This document shows positions 32,947-38,648 of a DNA stretch of 38,648 nucleotides, one piece after another (the first letter of the stretch is position 1; every line of letters begins with the position of its first letter). The stretch is taken from positions 15,641 through 54,288 of the forward strand of contig DJHE01000029.1 in assembly GCA_002432945.1 (NCBI GenBank). The letters are read 5' to 3'. The notes under the pieces are model-generated. The model searched no databases and was not told the origin of the DNA. It was given only the letters and a program-made list of their open reading frames with translations. Made by a program: the position numbers and the translations under genes. Origin of the DNA: Synergistaceae bacterium UBA5827. Lineage in GTDB: Bacteria; Synergistota; Synergistia; Synergistales; 79-D21.

Positions 32947-33369
32947 CTAATCGCTGGCGGCGCAGGCCGTGCGATGGGTCATCATCAGGCAGGAACCTGA
33001 AACCACAGTGAAACCTTCGGATTCGAGTTCCCTTTCGGCCTCCGGGTTCTCCGCTCCCGGCTGCAACCAGACCGCCGGCCGATAGGTCATTTCGTGAAGA
33101 TCCCGCATCACCGACGCCTGGTTTTTCGCCGCAATGAAGAGTGCAACGATATCCACCTTTTCCGGTAATTCCGTCAATCGGCTCGCGCACTCCATGCCGA
33201 GGATCTTCTCCCCATTGTAGGCCGGGTTCACGGGAAACAGGCGAAACCCCCTGTCGACCAGGTAGGCCATGACTCCCGAGACAGGCCGCCCCGGGCTGGG
33301 AGATGCCCCGACAACGGCAACAACCGAGGGACGACAGACAAAATCCTGGATGAACTTGTCCTGGCTCAT
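32947..33369 (-). CDS. CoA-binding domain protein (YccU-like)
   Basis: The 140-residue protein is a single Rossmann CoA-binding domain of the succinyl-CoA ligase alpha type: VVAVVGASPSPGRPVSGVM, FPVNPAYNGEKILGM, VDIVALFIAAKN and AVWLQPGAENPEAE. No ligase or catalytic domain is attached. Substrate and role are unknown for stand-alone members. Start ATG 33369 has GGAGGGG six bases upstream and lies after a terminator, so it may have its own transcript. Confidence 0.88.
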   Translation of the reverse strand: MSQDKFIQDFVCRPSVVAVVGASPSPGRPVSGVMAYLVDRGFRLFPVNPAYNGEKILGMECASRLTELPEKVDIVALFIAAKNQASVMRDLHEMTYRPAVWLQPGAENPEAERELESEGFTVVSGSCLMMTHRTACAASD

Positions 33370-33385
33370 GGAAATCCCCTCCCGG

Positions 33386-33416
33386 AAAAAATGGAGAGGG
33401 CCCAGACTGGACCCTC
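33386..33416 (-). terminator. Intrinsic terminator after the secreted FxLYD-like gene
   Basis: A nine-base-pair stem GAGGGTCCA / TGGGCCCTC (one G-U pair) has a three-base loop and is followed on the minus strand by TCCATTTTTT. It lies 11 bases beyond the 33427 stop codon. Confidence 0.7.
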
Positions 33417-33426
33417 CGTATCAATT

Positions 33427-33816
33427 TCAGGTTCCCGCATTCCTTTGGAACGGCAAGACTTTGACGGTCCCGGGAATTCTTGCAAGCTCCATCACAAGCT
33501 GGACGGGTGCCCGCTCTCCCGGCCGAATTCGCTTCACCGGACTCCTGGAGAGATTTGAATCAAGCTCCTTACCGGCACTATCATAAAGGGCCACCGCTAT
33601 CCCGGGCTCGACGACATCCCATTCCGACACGTTCAGGACCTCGGCATCAAGCTTGAACACTCCCGTTTTCGGGTTGAAAGCCCAGTTGAGCTTCGTGATT
33701 GCGAGTGGAACGTCCGGGTCTAAGACACAGGAGGCACATGCCGGCTTTACAGGAACCAGGACTATGGAAACCAGCAGCAGTAAAAGCATAATCTTCCTGA
33801 AGGGAAAATCCACCAT
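33427..33816 (-). CDS. Small secreted protein with an FxLYD-like beta domain
   Basis: The 129-residue product has a strong signal peptide (IMLLLLLVSIVLVPVKPACA) and a beta-sandwich-like domain. The pattern LDAEVLNVSEWDV...IAVALYDSAGKEL...RIRPGERAPVQLVM resembles FxLYD domains, which are common in exported proteins of unknown role. Cys residues sit around the cleavage site, but no proper lipobox is present, so it is probably not a lipoprotein. Start ATG 33816 has GGGGAG eight bases upstream. An ATG at 33846 lacks a ribosome site. It is followed by a terminator. Confidence 0.7.
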   Translation of the reverse strand: MVDFPFRKIMLLLLLVSIVLVPVKPACASCVLDPDVPLAITKLNWAFNPKTGVFKLDAEVLNVSEWDVVEPGIAVALYDSAGKELDSNLSRSPVKRIRPGERAPVQLVMELARIPGTVKVLPFQRNAGT

Positions 33817-33897
33817 AAGCCGCTCTCCCCTTTCAATAACAGTCATACAAAGGCTATTTTACAGCACCAGCCCTTCGCGAACTCCGATCACCGATGA

Positions 33898-33903
33898 TAT
33901 AAT
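33898..33903 (+). promoter_or_regulatory. -10 element of tRNA-Ser
   Basis: A consensus TATAAT ends ten bases before the first base of the tRNA. The -35 is weak (TTCGCG with an 18-base spacer). Confidence 0.6.
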
Positions 33904-33912
33904 GTCGTCCGC

Positions 33913-34000
33913 GGAGGGCTGGCCGAGTGGTCGATGGCGGCTGACTTGAAATCAGTTGTGGGGTGACCCACCAGGGGTTCGAATCCTCTGCCCTCCGCCA
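33913..34000 (+). tRNA. tRNA-Ser (anticodon UGA)
   Basis: An 88-base class II tRNA with a long variable arm: acceptor GGAGGGC/GCCCTCC and anticodon loop CTTGAAA (UGA). A variable stem (GTGGGGTGACCCAC) precedes the T-loop TTCGAAT. The discriminator is G and CCA is encoded. It is the first plus-strand gene of the window, and an integrase gene begins 182 bases after it. Confidence 0.97.
33975..34000 (+). other. Probable attachment site (attL) at the tRNA-Ser 3' end
   Basis: P4-type integrases usually recombine at the 3' end of a tRNA gene, and one lies next to this tRNA. The T-arm/acceptor segment is the expected crossover region. No second copy was found by eye between 34,001 and 38,648, so attR must lie beyond the window. 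Exact limits are inferred. Confidence 0.5.
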
Positions 34001-34012
34001 GAACGCAATTTA

Positions 34013-34060
34013 CCGTGATTCATTAGGGGAGCGCAAACCCTTTGGATCACGGCTTTTTTT
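34013..34060 (+). terminator. Terminator downstream of tRNA-Ser
   Basis: Arms CCGTGAT (34013-34019) and ATCACGG (34046-34052), with a 26-base loop, are followed by CTTTTTTT. It comes 12 bases after the tRNA CCA end. Confidence 0.65.
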
Positions 34061-34113
34061 ATCATCCGTGCTTTATGTCGGACTACCGTTATTCATGGTA
34101 ATATACGATTTGA

Positions 34114-34165
34114 ACCGTATAAAAAACCGTATAGCTAACCAAAAGACACCGTATATGTACGGTAT
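34114..34165 (+). repeat. ACCGTAT repeats upstream of the integrase gene
   Basis: Three direct copies of ACCGTAT occur at 34114, 34126 and 34148. The last forms a palindrome ACCGTA-tatg-TACGGT (34148-34163) ending seven bases before the integrase ribosome site. They may bind the integrase, an excisionase or a repressor. This is inference from position. Confidence 0.55.
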
Positions 34166-34182
34166 GAGTGGAGGCCTTGCAA

Positions 34183-35367
34183 ATGCCACTTTCCGACGCT
34201 CGTATCAGAAAAATCGAGATCCGCGAAAAAGCCTACATGGTACGTGATGACCGTGGGCTTTACCTTGAGGTCCAGCCAAATGGGGCAAAATATTGGCGGA
34301 TCCGGCTCTGGGAAAAAGGGAAGGAAATCCGGAAAAGCCTCGGGGTCTACCCTGAGGTTTCCCTAGCACAGGCCAGGAAGAAGCGGGACGTGATCCGCTC
34401 TAAAATCGCTTCCGGCGAGGCGCCCTTCGAAAAGCCGAAAACGGTCCCAACGCTCCAGGAAGTGGCCACTGAATGGCTCGACACGAAAGTCCTCCCGATA
34501 CGCGTCCCGCGGCACTCCGAAACCATCGTTTCACGCTTGAATCGTTTCGTCTTTCCCTTCCTCGGAGATCGACCGATCGACTCGATACAACCTCATGCGC
34601 TCCTGGAAATAATCCGGCGGATCGAAGCCGGCGGGATCCACGAGACCGCTCACCGGGTCCTGCAAATCTGCGGACAGATTTTCCGGTACGGGGTGGCCAC
34701 GGGGCAGTGCCCGAGAGACATCGCGGCGGATCTCCGCGGGGCCCTGATTCCGGTCAAGAAGGATCACCACTCCTCCATCACGGATCCCCGAGGTGTAGGA
34801 GGCCTTATGAGGGCAATCGATGACTATAGGGGCTCCTTCATCGTCAGGTGCGCGATGCAGCTTTCCGCTTTGACCTTCACCAGGCCTGGCGAGATCCGAC
34901 ATGCAGAGTGGGCTGAATTCAATATCGGAAAGGCTGAATGGAGAATCTCGGCTGAGAAGATGAAAATGAGACGGCTTCACGTTATCCCGCTCTCCCGACA
35001 GGCCATCGCCGTTATCGAATCCTTGAGGCCTCTGACGGGCAGAGAGCGGTATCTGTTCCCCTCGGCAAGGTCATCCGCTCGACCGATATCAGATGCGACG
35101 GTAGTAGCGGCTCTCAGGCGTATGGGTTTCGGGAAGGATGAGATGACCCACCACGGATTCCGCTCCATGGCTTCGACGATCCTTAATGAGAAAGGCTGGC
35201 CGCCCGACGCTATAGAACGCCAGTTGGCCCATGTGGAAGGGAACAGTGTCAGGGCAGCCTATAATTACGCCGAGCACCTAGATATGCGCCGGGAAATGAT
35301 GCAATGGTGGGCTGACTGGCTTGACGGGCAGCGAGCGGGGGGAAAACCCTTTGTGCATGAATGCTAA
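34183..35367 (+). CDS. P4-type tyrosine recombinase / integrase
   Basis: The 394-residue site-specific recombinase. The N-terminal arm-binding (DUF4102) domain spans about 1-85 (LSDARIRKIEIREKAYMVRD, GLYLEV, YWRIRLWEKGK, SLGVYPEVSLAQARKKRD). A core-binding domain (about 90-200) and a catalytic domain follow. Catalytic residues are Arg in FTRPGEIRHAEW, His and Arg in HHGFRSMAST, His in LAHVEGN and Tyr in AAYNYAEHL. All are intact, so it may be active. Start ATG 34183 has GGAGG eight bases upstream. A GTG at 34168 is less likely. Its base composition is closer to the chromosome than that of the cargo beyond. Confidence 0.93.
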   Translation: MPLSDARIRKIEIREKAYMVRDDRGLYLEVQPNGAKYWRIRLWEKGKEIRKSLGVYPEVSLAQARKKRDVIRSKIASGEAPFEKPKTVPTLQEVATEWLDTKVLPIRVPRHSETIVSRLNRFVFPFLGDRPIDSIQPHALLEIIRRIEAGGIHETAHRVLQICGQIFRYGVATGQCPRDIAADLRGALIPVKKDHHSSITDPRGVGGLMRAIDDYRGSFIVRCAMQLSALTFTRPGEIRHAEWAEFNIGKAEWRISAEKMKMRRLHVIPLSRQAIAVIESLRPLTGRERYLFPSARSSARPISDATVVAALRRMGFGKDEMTHHGFRSMASTILNEKGWPPDAIERQLAHVEGNSVRAAYNYAEHLDMRREMMQWWADWLDGQRAGGKPFVHEC

Positions 35368-35523
35368 CTCGATTCCGTTCCCATTTTGTTCATAGTATGT
35401 GTACTAGGAACGATTCTATAAACAGGGCTAGAGAACAAAGACAGCTCTCGAATTTTTGATGGACATGGGCCTTTATTGCGGTTGTAAAATTGCAGAAAAA
35501 AGCCTTCGGAAGCATGTTTGCTG

Positions 35524-36079
35524 CTACGATTTTATTATCTTCCATTTTACTACCTTTATACACAACGCCGTATACAACCCCTTGCTCTCCTCAATCTCCC
35601 TAATGTAGAGATCCCTATCCTGACTTCTCTCTGCCATGCTTCGCATGGAAACCATCAGAAGGAATGCGTTTTCATGCCGAGTTTTTTGAACTCCGAATAA
35701 TTCCTTCAGGATCGCTAAATCGCCAGGCATAGAAAAATCTTCCGCCGTTTCCTTATAGTCAAACAAGTATCGGATCTCTCGGAAACCACCCCACGCGAGC
35801 GAAGAAAGGCACATTGAACACGGCTCATGCGAACTTAGAAAAATCGTGTCTGCAGGATTTGGTCTATGCGACAGGGCAAAGAAAGAATGGATAGCCACCA
35901 TCTCGCAATGAAAGCCTAGGATCCACCTCCCGCCTGTTGCTCCCTATACATATCACTTCAAGAGTTGAGAATGACAAGATTGCTGCCCCAAATAAATTAT
36001 TCCCCTGGGTTACCAGTGTCGCAGTTAATGAGTAGATATCTTGACGGGCTACCTGTAGAAGGCGTTCAATCTCTCCCAT
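35524..36079 (-). pseudogene. Zinc-dependent cytidine/guanine-type deaminase, frameshifted
   Basis: Two overlapping minus-strand frames join into one CDA-fold deaminase of about 184 residues. The first part, from ATG 36079 (AGGAG eight bases upstream), runs MGEIERLLQVARQDIY... to IGSNRREVDPRL. The second frame carries HCEMVAIHSFF (zinc His and proton-shuttle Glu) and HEPCSMCLSSLAWGG (zinc Cys pair). Removing one T from the TTT at 35911-35913 restores DPRLHCEMVAI, the family pattern. An extended C-terminus follows the core. The gene is broken as read. Sequencing error or a programmed slip cannot be excluded. The likely substrate is a nucleobase or nucleotide, and it is not a clear match to TadA. 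Confidence 0.75.
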
Positions 36080-36306
36080 TTCAATCACTCCTAAAAGCAT
36101 CGACTTCCATGAACAACAAGCCCCTCTGAATCCATCTTACTGTTTTTCCCACCGCTATCCTTTCCCCCTGCCTCAGGAAAGTCGATCCGTTCTAACTAAA
36201 TTTCTGTACCAGCCCTCTGACCGGTTAGGCCAAGGTGGCTTAGAGCACTTGTCGGTTATTATCAGAAATAAAAAAGCTGTTTCGGTTTTGAAGTACTGTT
36301 TTAAGG

Positions 36307-38648
36307 TTAATCGGAATTTCCCCGCGTGTTTTTCGGGCTTACTTTTATACCTTTCGTCACATCAAGGACTTGCAAGGGATGAGTGGCGATACTAAAGAGG
36401 TTTTTGAACCGTCTCTCGATTCTATTTGATACCGCTCTAACCTCGATAACCAACTCATGTTGTCGTGCCCCCGCATCTAAGAAACCACGCTCAATGGCTT
36501 TACCAAAATCAGACAATCTTTCAATAAATGGGAACAGGCGATTCAATTCCGGCTCCGATAAGTTTAACGTTGCGTATTCATCCATCAGATTGGAGAAAGC
36601 TTCTCGCAGTTTCTTTGTGTTTTGGCTATTGAAGACACCTTCCGCGTGTTCCGATGATATTCTAGCCACCTCGTAACACCGTTCAATTAGATAACCGAAC
36701 TCACGTCTTATTTGTTGCTCGATTATTTGTCTGTAAGAATCGACATGCAGAGCTTTTTGTTCTGTTATTATTTTCCGCATTTCTTCATAAAGAATCCGCT
36801 CTATCTTTTTGGATCTAGCTCTGGAACGGCCAAGATCATCGATTGCCGATGTTGATACACGAGCGCTTAAATTCTCGTAATAGATTCGATCATCACCGAT
36901 GTATCCGGTCAATTGTTTTTTGATTCCTCTCTCGGTCTCATTTGGGGTAGAACCTGTTAAGACTTGTCTCAAGGTTCGGATTGGTTGACCAATCGAAAGT
37001 GGGAATCGAGAGAAACGATAACTAGATTGAGAGCCTGGCAAACGCCTATACGCGACCAACTCTGTTTGAAAGTATGGGTTGCCTTCGAAAACCACCCTTA
37101 TATTTTCAAAAACGTCCAGTGGCATTGCGTAGATAGAGATTGGGCCTTTCATGGGTTCGATATCGTAACCGCCTGCCCTAAGAATACGTACCATGAAGTC
37201 GGCACAATTTGATGTCTTTCTATCCCACTTGCATATGCCTGAGCGGAACTCCTCCTCAATCCTTGTTGCTTCCGCATGCATTTTTTGCAGGATTATCGGT
37301 GAAATATTTTTGATCCTAAAACCAAGCGTGTCTCGCCCGTAAGACATCCCATAGGTGGATGTGTGTTTTTGTCTTCCTGGCGGGGGAAATATCCCAAATA
37401 AATATTGAGCCAAATCCATATGTTGAAGGAAGAAAAATCCTTCTTCCGGAAGAGCTATATGGTTCGGGCTGTAAACCGTATCGCCGATACGAATTGCGAT
37501 GTGACCGAACGGGTTCTCCATGATGATACGTTTGTCCTCTTTCGATGAGGAATAGGAAAGAAGAACCTCCATGTCGGCTGGGGAATCGACTTCAAGTTGC
37601 ACTAGGGATTGAGTAGTATTACTCGCAGAGACCCCGTTCTCCAAACCGAAACTTGACTGCACACTTCGCGCTTTGACCCGTGGATCGAGCAAAAAACGTG
37701 CGATGCTCCCAATGTTCATTTTGGCCCGAAAGTCTTGTTGAGCGATCAGCATGGAAGTCATTTTGGTTTGATCCGATAAAAGGACCATGACTTGAGTACC
37801 TATTTCCACGACATCGGTATTCACTTCAGCCATACCCAACCTTGAGAACAATTTTGCGTTTTCTCTTTCATGGCCACTTATCACGTCTAGTAATATGGTA
37901 GGCTTCCCAATCGTGAAAGCTTCTGTTGGGGATAAACCACCTGCTTTGGTAATAAACAAATCTGATGCGCGGATAAAAGAGATCAATGCTGTTTGTGGGA
38001 TAAAGTCCAGGATTTTTATTTTTACGCGGTTGGAGATTTTGTATCGGATTTTTTGCAGAGCACGATGTTGTTTTTTGTTGTGGCCACACACTGCAATAAT
38101 TTGAAGAGGTTCTTCTGTCGCATTGGCAATGCTCATGACTATGCCTGGGAAATCTCCGGCACCTTCTTTCCCACTAGCTATTGTAATCGTTCTTACATTC
38201 GTGGAAAACCCGAACCGAGCGAGACATTCTTCAGCGCTATCCATATCTCCTGCAATAATGTTTACTGGCATTCCTGTGGTTTCAATCAATTCAGGGGGGA
38301 CACCTGCCGACAGCCAACGCCTTTCAAGCTCCGGATGCGCCAGAAAAGTGCGATCAATGCGATTGGAGATTCGTGGAAAGTATCCCTCGAAATAGTCGGT
38401 GTGGAGCCAACCAATCTTAATACCTGGGATAAGTTGTTTCTCTCTAAGAGTCCCCAACACTTGAGCTGAGCCGTAGTGCGTTGCCAAGATTGCGCCCGGC
38501 GCCTCAGCCTTAATGTACTCGAGGACCCTCAACTCCGGGTAATCGTTCGGAAGCCATGCCAGTGAACCGATTCTATTCCCTTGCTCCTGCATAGAGAGGA
38601 AGATACTGTCAAAAAAATCCGGCAAGTTTTTCGCGACAAACCAATAGA
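36307..38648 (-). CDS. Fusion of MGDG-synthase/MurG-like glycosyltransferase and permuted NlpC/P60-like domain, N-terminus outside
   Basis: At least 779 residues; the frame is open at the right edge. Visible residues 1 to about 320 are a GT28-type GT-B glycosyltransferase: ATHYGSAQVLG, IKIGWLHTDYFEGYFP, TIASGKEGAG and DLFITKAGGLSPTEAFTIGKP, with the nucleotide-sugar site ending SGHERENAKL. About 370-530 resembles a permuted NlpC/P60 (papain-like) domain: catalytic-type His382 in FGHIAIRIGDTVYSP and Cys481 in TSNCADFMVRILRAGGY, in His-then-Cys order. A long helical, Arg/Glu-rich tail follows (about 600-760). No membrane helices or signal peptide are seen in the visible part. It may modify a lipid or cell-envelope substrate. 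Function is unknown. AT-rich, island-borne. Confidence 0.8.
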   Translation of the reverse strand, partial: YWFVAKNLPDFFDSIFLSMQEQGNRIGSLAWLPNDYPELRVLEYIKAEAPGAILATHYGSAQVLGTLREKQLIPGIKIGWLHTDYFEGYFPRISNRIDRTFLAHPELERRWLSAGVPPELIETTGMPVNIIAGDMDSAEECLARFGFSTNVRTITIASGKEGAGDFPGIVMSIANATEEPLQIIAVCGHNKKQHRALQKIRYKISNRVKIKILDFIPQTALISFIRASDLFITKAGGLSPTEAFTIGKPTILLDVISGHERENAKLFSRLGMAEVNTDVVEIGTQVMVLLSDQTKMTSMLIAQQDFRAKMNIGSIARFLLDPRVKARSVQSSFGLENGVSASNTTQSLVQLEVDSPADMEVLLSYSSSKEDKRIIMENPFGHIAIRIGDTVYSPNHIALPEEGFFFLQHMDLAQYLFGIFPPPGRQKHTSTYGMSYGRDTLGFRIKNISPIILQKMHAEATRIEEEFRSGICKWDRKTSNCADFMVRILRAGGYDIEPMKGPISIYAMPLDVFENIRVVFEGNPYFQTELVAYRRLPGSQSSYRFSRFPLSIGQPIRTLRQVLTGSTPNETERGIKKQLTGYIGDDRIYYENLSARVSTSAIDDLGRSRARSKKIERILYEEMRKIITEQKALHVDSYRQIIEQQIRREFGYLIERCYEVARISSEHAEGVFNSQNTKKLREAFSNLMDEYATLNLSEPELNRLFPFIERLSDFGKAIERGFLDAGARQHELVIEVRAVSNRIERRFKNLFSIATHPLQVLDVTKGIKVSPKNTRGNSD

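Larger units (their letters stand above)
33975..38648 (+). mobile_element. Integrative element (genomic island), left end only
   Basis: Elements seen are a tRNA-Ser target, a P4-type integrase reading away from it, repeats before the integrase, and then AT-richer cargo on the opposite strand (a broken deaminase gene and a large glycosyltransferase fusion gene). The change in base composition from about 35,370 and the lack of synteny with the dense minus-strand chromosome agree with acquired DNA. No transfer, replication or phage structural genes are in view, so the kind of element cannot be told. Confidence 0.7.

Noticed and set aside
32903..33424. A 173-codon minus-strand frame over the CoA-binding gene
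   Set aside because: It is a different frame of the same DNA with no recognisable motif. The CoA-binding frame has clear Rossmann motifs and a ribosome site.
33700..33760. Lipoprotein reading of the secreted protein at 33427-33816
   Set aside because: Cys residues are near the cleavage point, but the residues before them do not form a lipobox.
35393..35406. Inverted repeat TAGTA-TGTG-TACTA after the integrase gene
   Set aside because: Arms are only five bases, there is no T-run and no neighbouring gene start. Too weak to call a terminator or operator.
36200..36250. tRNA-like stretch (GGCCAAGGTGGCTTAGAGC) between the fusion gene and the deaminase
   Set aside because: It looks like a D-arm by eye, but no acceptor, anticodon or T-arm pairing can be built. 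Most likely chance.
34001..38648. Search for the right-hand attachment repeat and for a CRISPR array
   Set aside because: No second copy of the tRNA-Ser 3' end and no regularly spaced repeats were found by eye in the window.

Overview
This window looks like a chromosomal segment of a Synergistota bacterium: a diderm (LPS-type outer membrane) amino-acid fermenter that keeps a Firmicutes-like gene neighbourhood. Three things point there. The lipid A / outer-membrane operon shows a diderm. A lepB-ylqF-rnhB-yraN-comM-dprA-topA-trmFO-xerC-hslV-hslU-codY block in Bacillus/Clostridia order, including a genuine CodY, would normally suggest Firmicutes. The indolepyruvate:ferredoxin oxidoreductase genes suggest amino-acid fermentation. 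The phylum call is inference from gene content and order. No rRNA or other marker is present to confirm it.

Layout. Every protein gene from position 1 to 33,816 is on the minus strand and genes are packed tightly, many joined by 4-base ATGA-type overlaps. (1) 1-11,430: one long envelope operon, read right to left, that starts at an extended -10 promoter. It encodes a short sigma-70-family factor, a single-pass membrane protein, BamA, an unrecognised outer-membrane-type protein, LpxD, LpxC, FabZ, LpxA, KdsC, an LptF/G permease, LpxI, LpxB and a second glycosyltransferase-like protein cut by the window edge. (2) 11,450-12,481: a histidine phosphatase gene and a three-tRNA operon (Lys-Glu-Thr) with its own strong promoter and terminator. 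(3) 12,504-15,055: argH, a DUF501 gene and an S1-domain gene. (4) 15,102-27,255: the Firmicutes-like block listed above, running from codY to lepB. (5) 27,308-30,675: a lone pseudopilin, iorB, iorA and a hotdog thioesterase. (6) 30,783-32,928: an Fe-S/sulfur operon (nifS-type desulfurase, nifU-type scaffold, MOSC protein) with a consensus-like promoter and a palindrome just downstream. (7) 32,947-33,816: a CoA-binding protein and a small secreted protein.

At 33,913 a plus-strand tRNA-Ser(UGA) is followed by a P4-type tyrosine recombinase, the classic entry point of an integrative element. The element's cargo becomes visibly more AT-rich from about 35,370. It holds a deaminase gene broken by a single-base frameshift and a large 5'-truncated gene. 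That large gene fuses an MGDG-synthase/MurG-like glycosyltransferase to a permuted NlpC/P60-like (His...Cys) domain and a helical tail. The far end of the element is outside the window.

Together the chromosomal genes cover lipid A synthesis from UDP-GlcNAc to the disaccharide, outer-membrane protein insertion, part of LPS transport, arginine synthesis, aryl-pyruvate oxidation, Fe-S assembly, DNA uptake/topology and regulated proteolysis. The most unusual items are the glycosyltransferase-NlpC/P60 fusion in the island, the sigma factor/membrane-protein pair heading the envelope operon, the unknown outer-membrane-type protein where skp usually sits, and CodY in a diderm.
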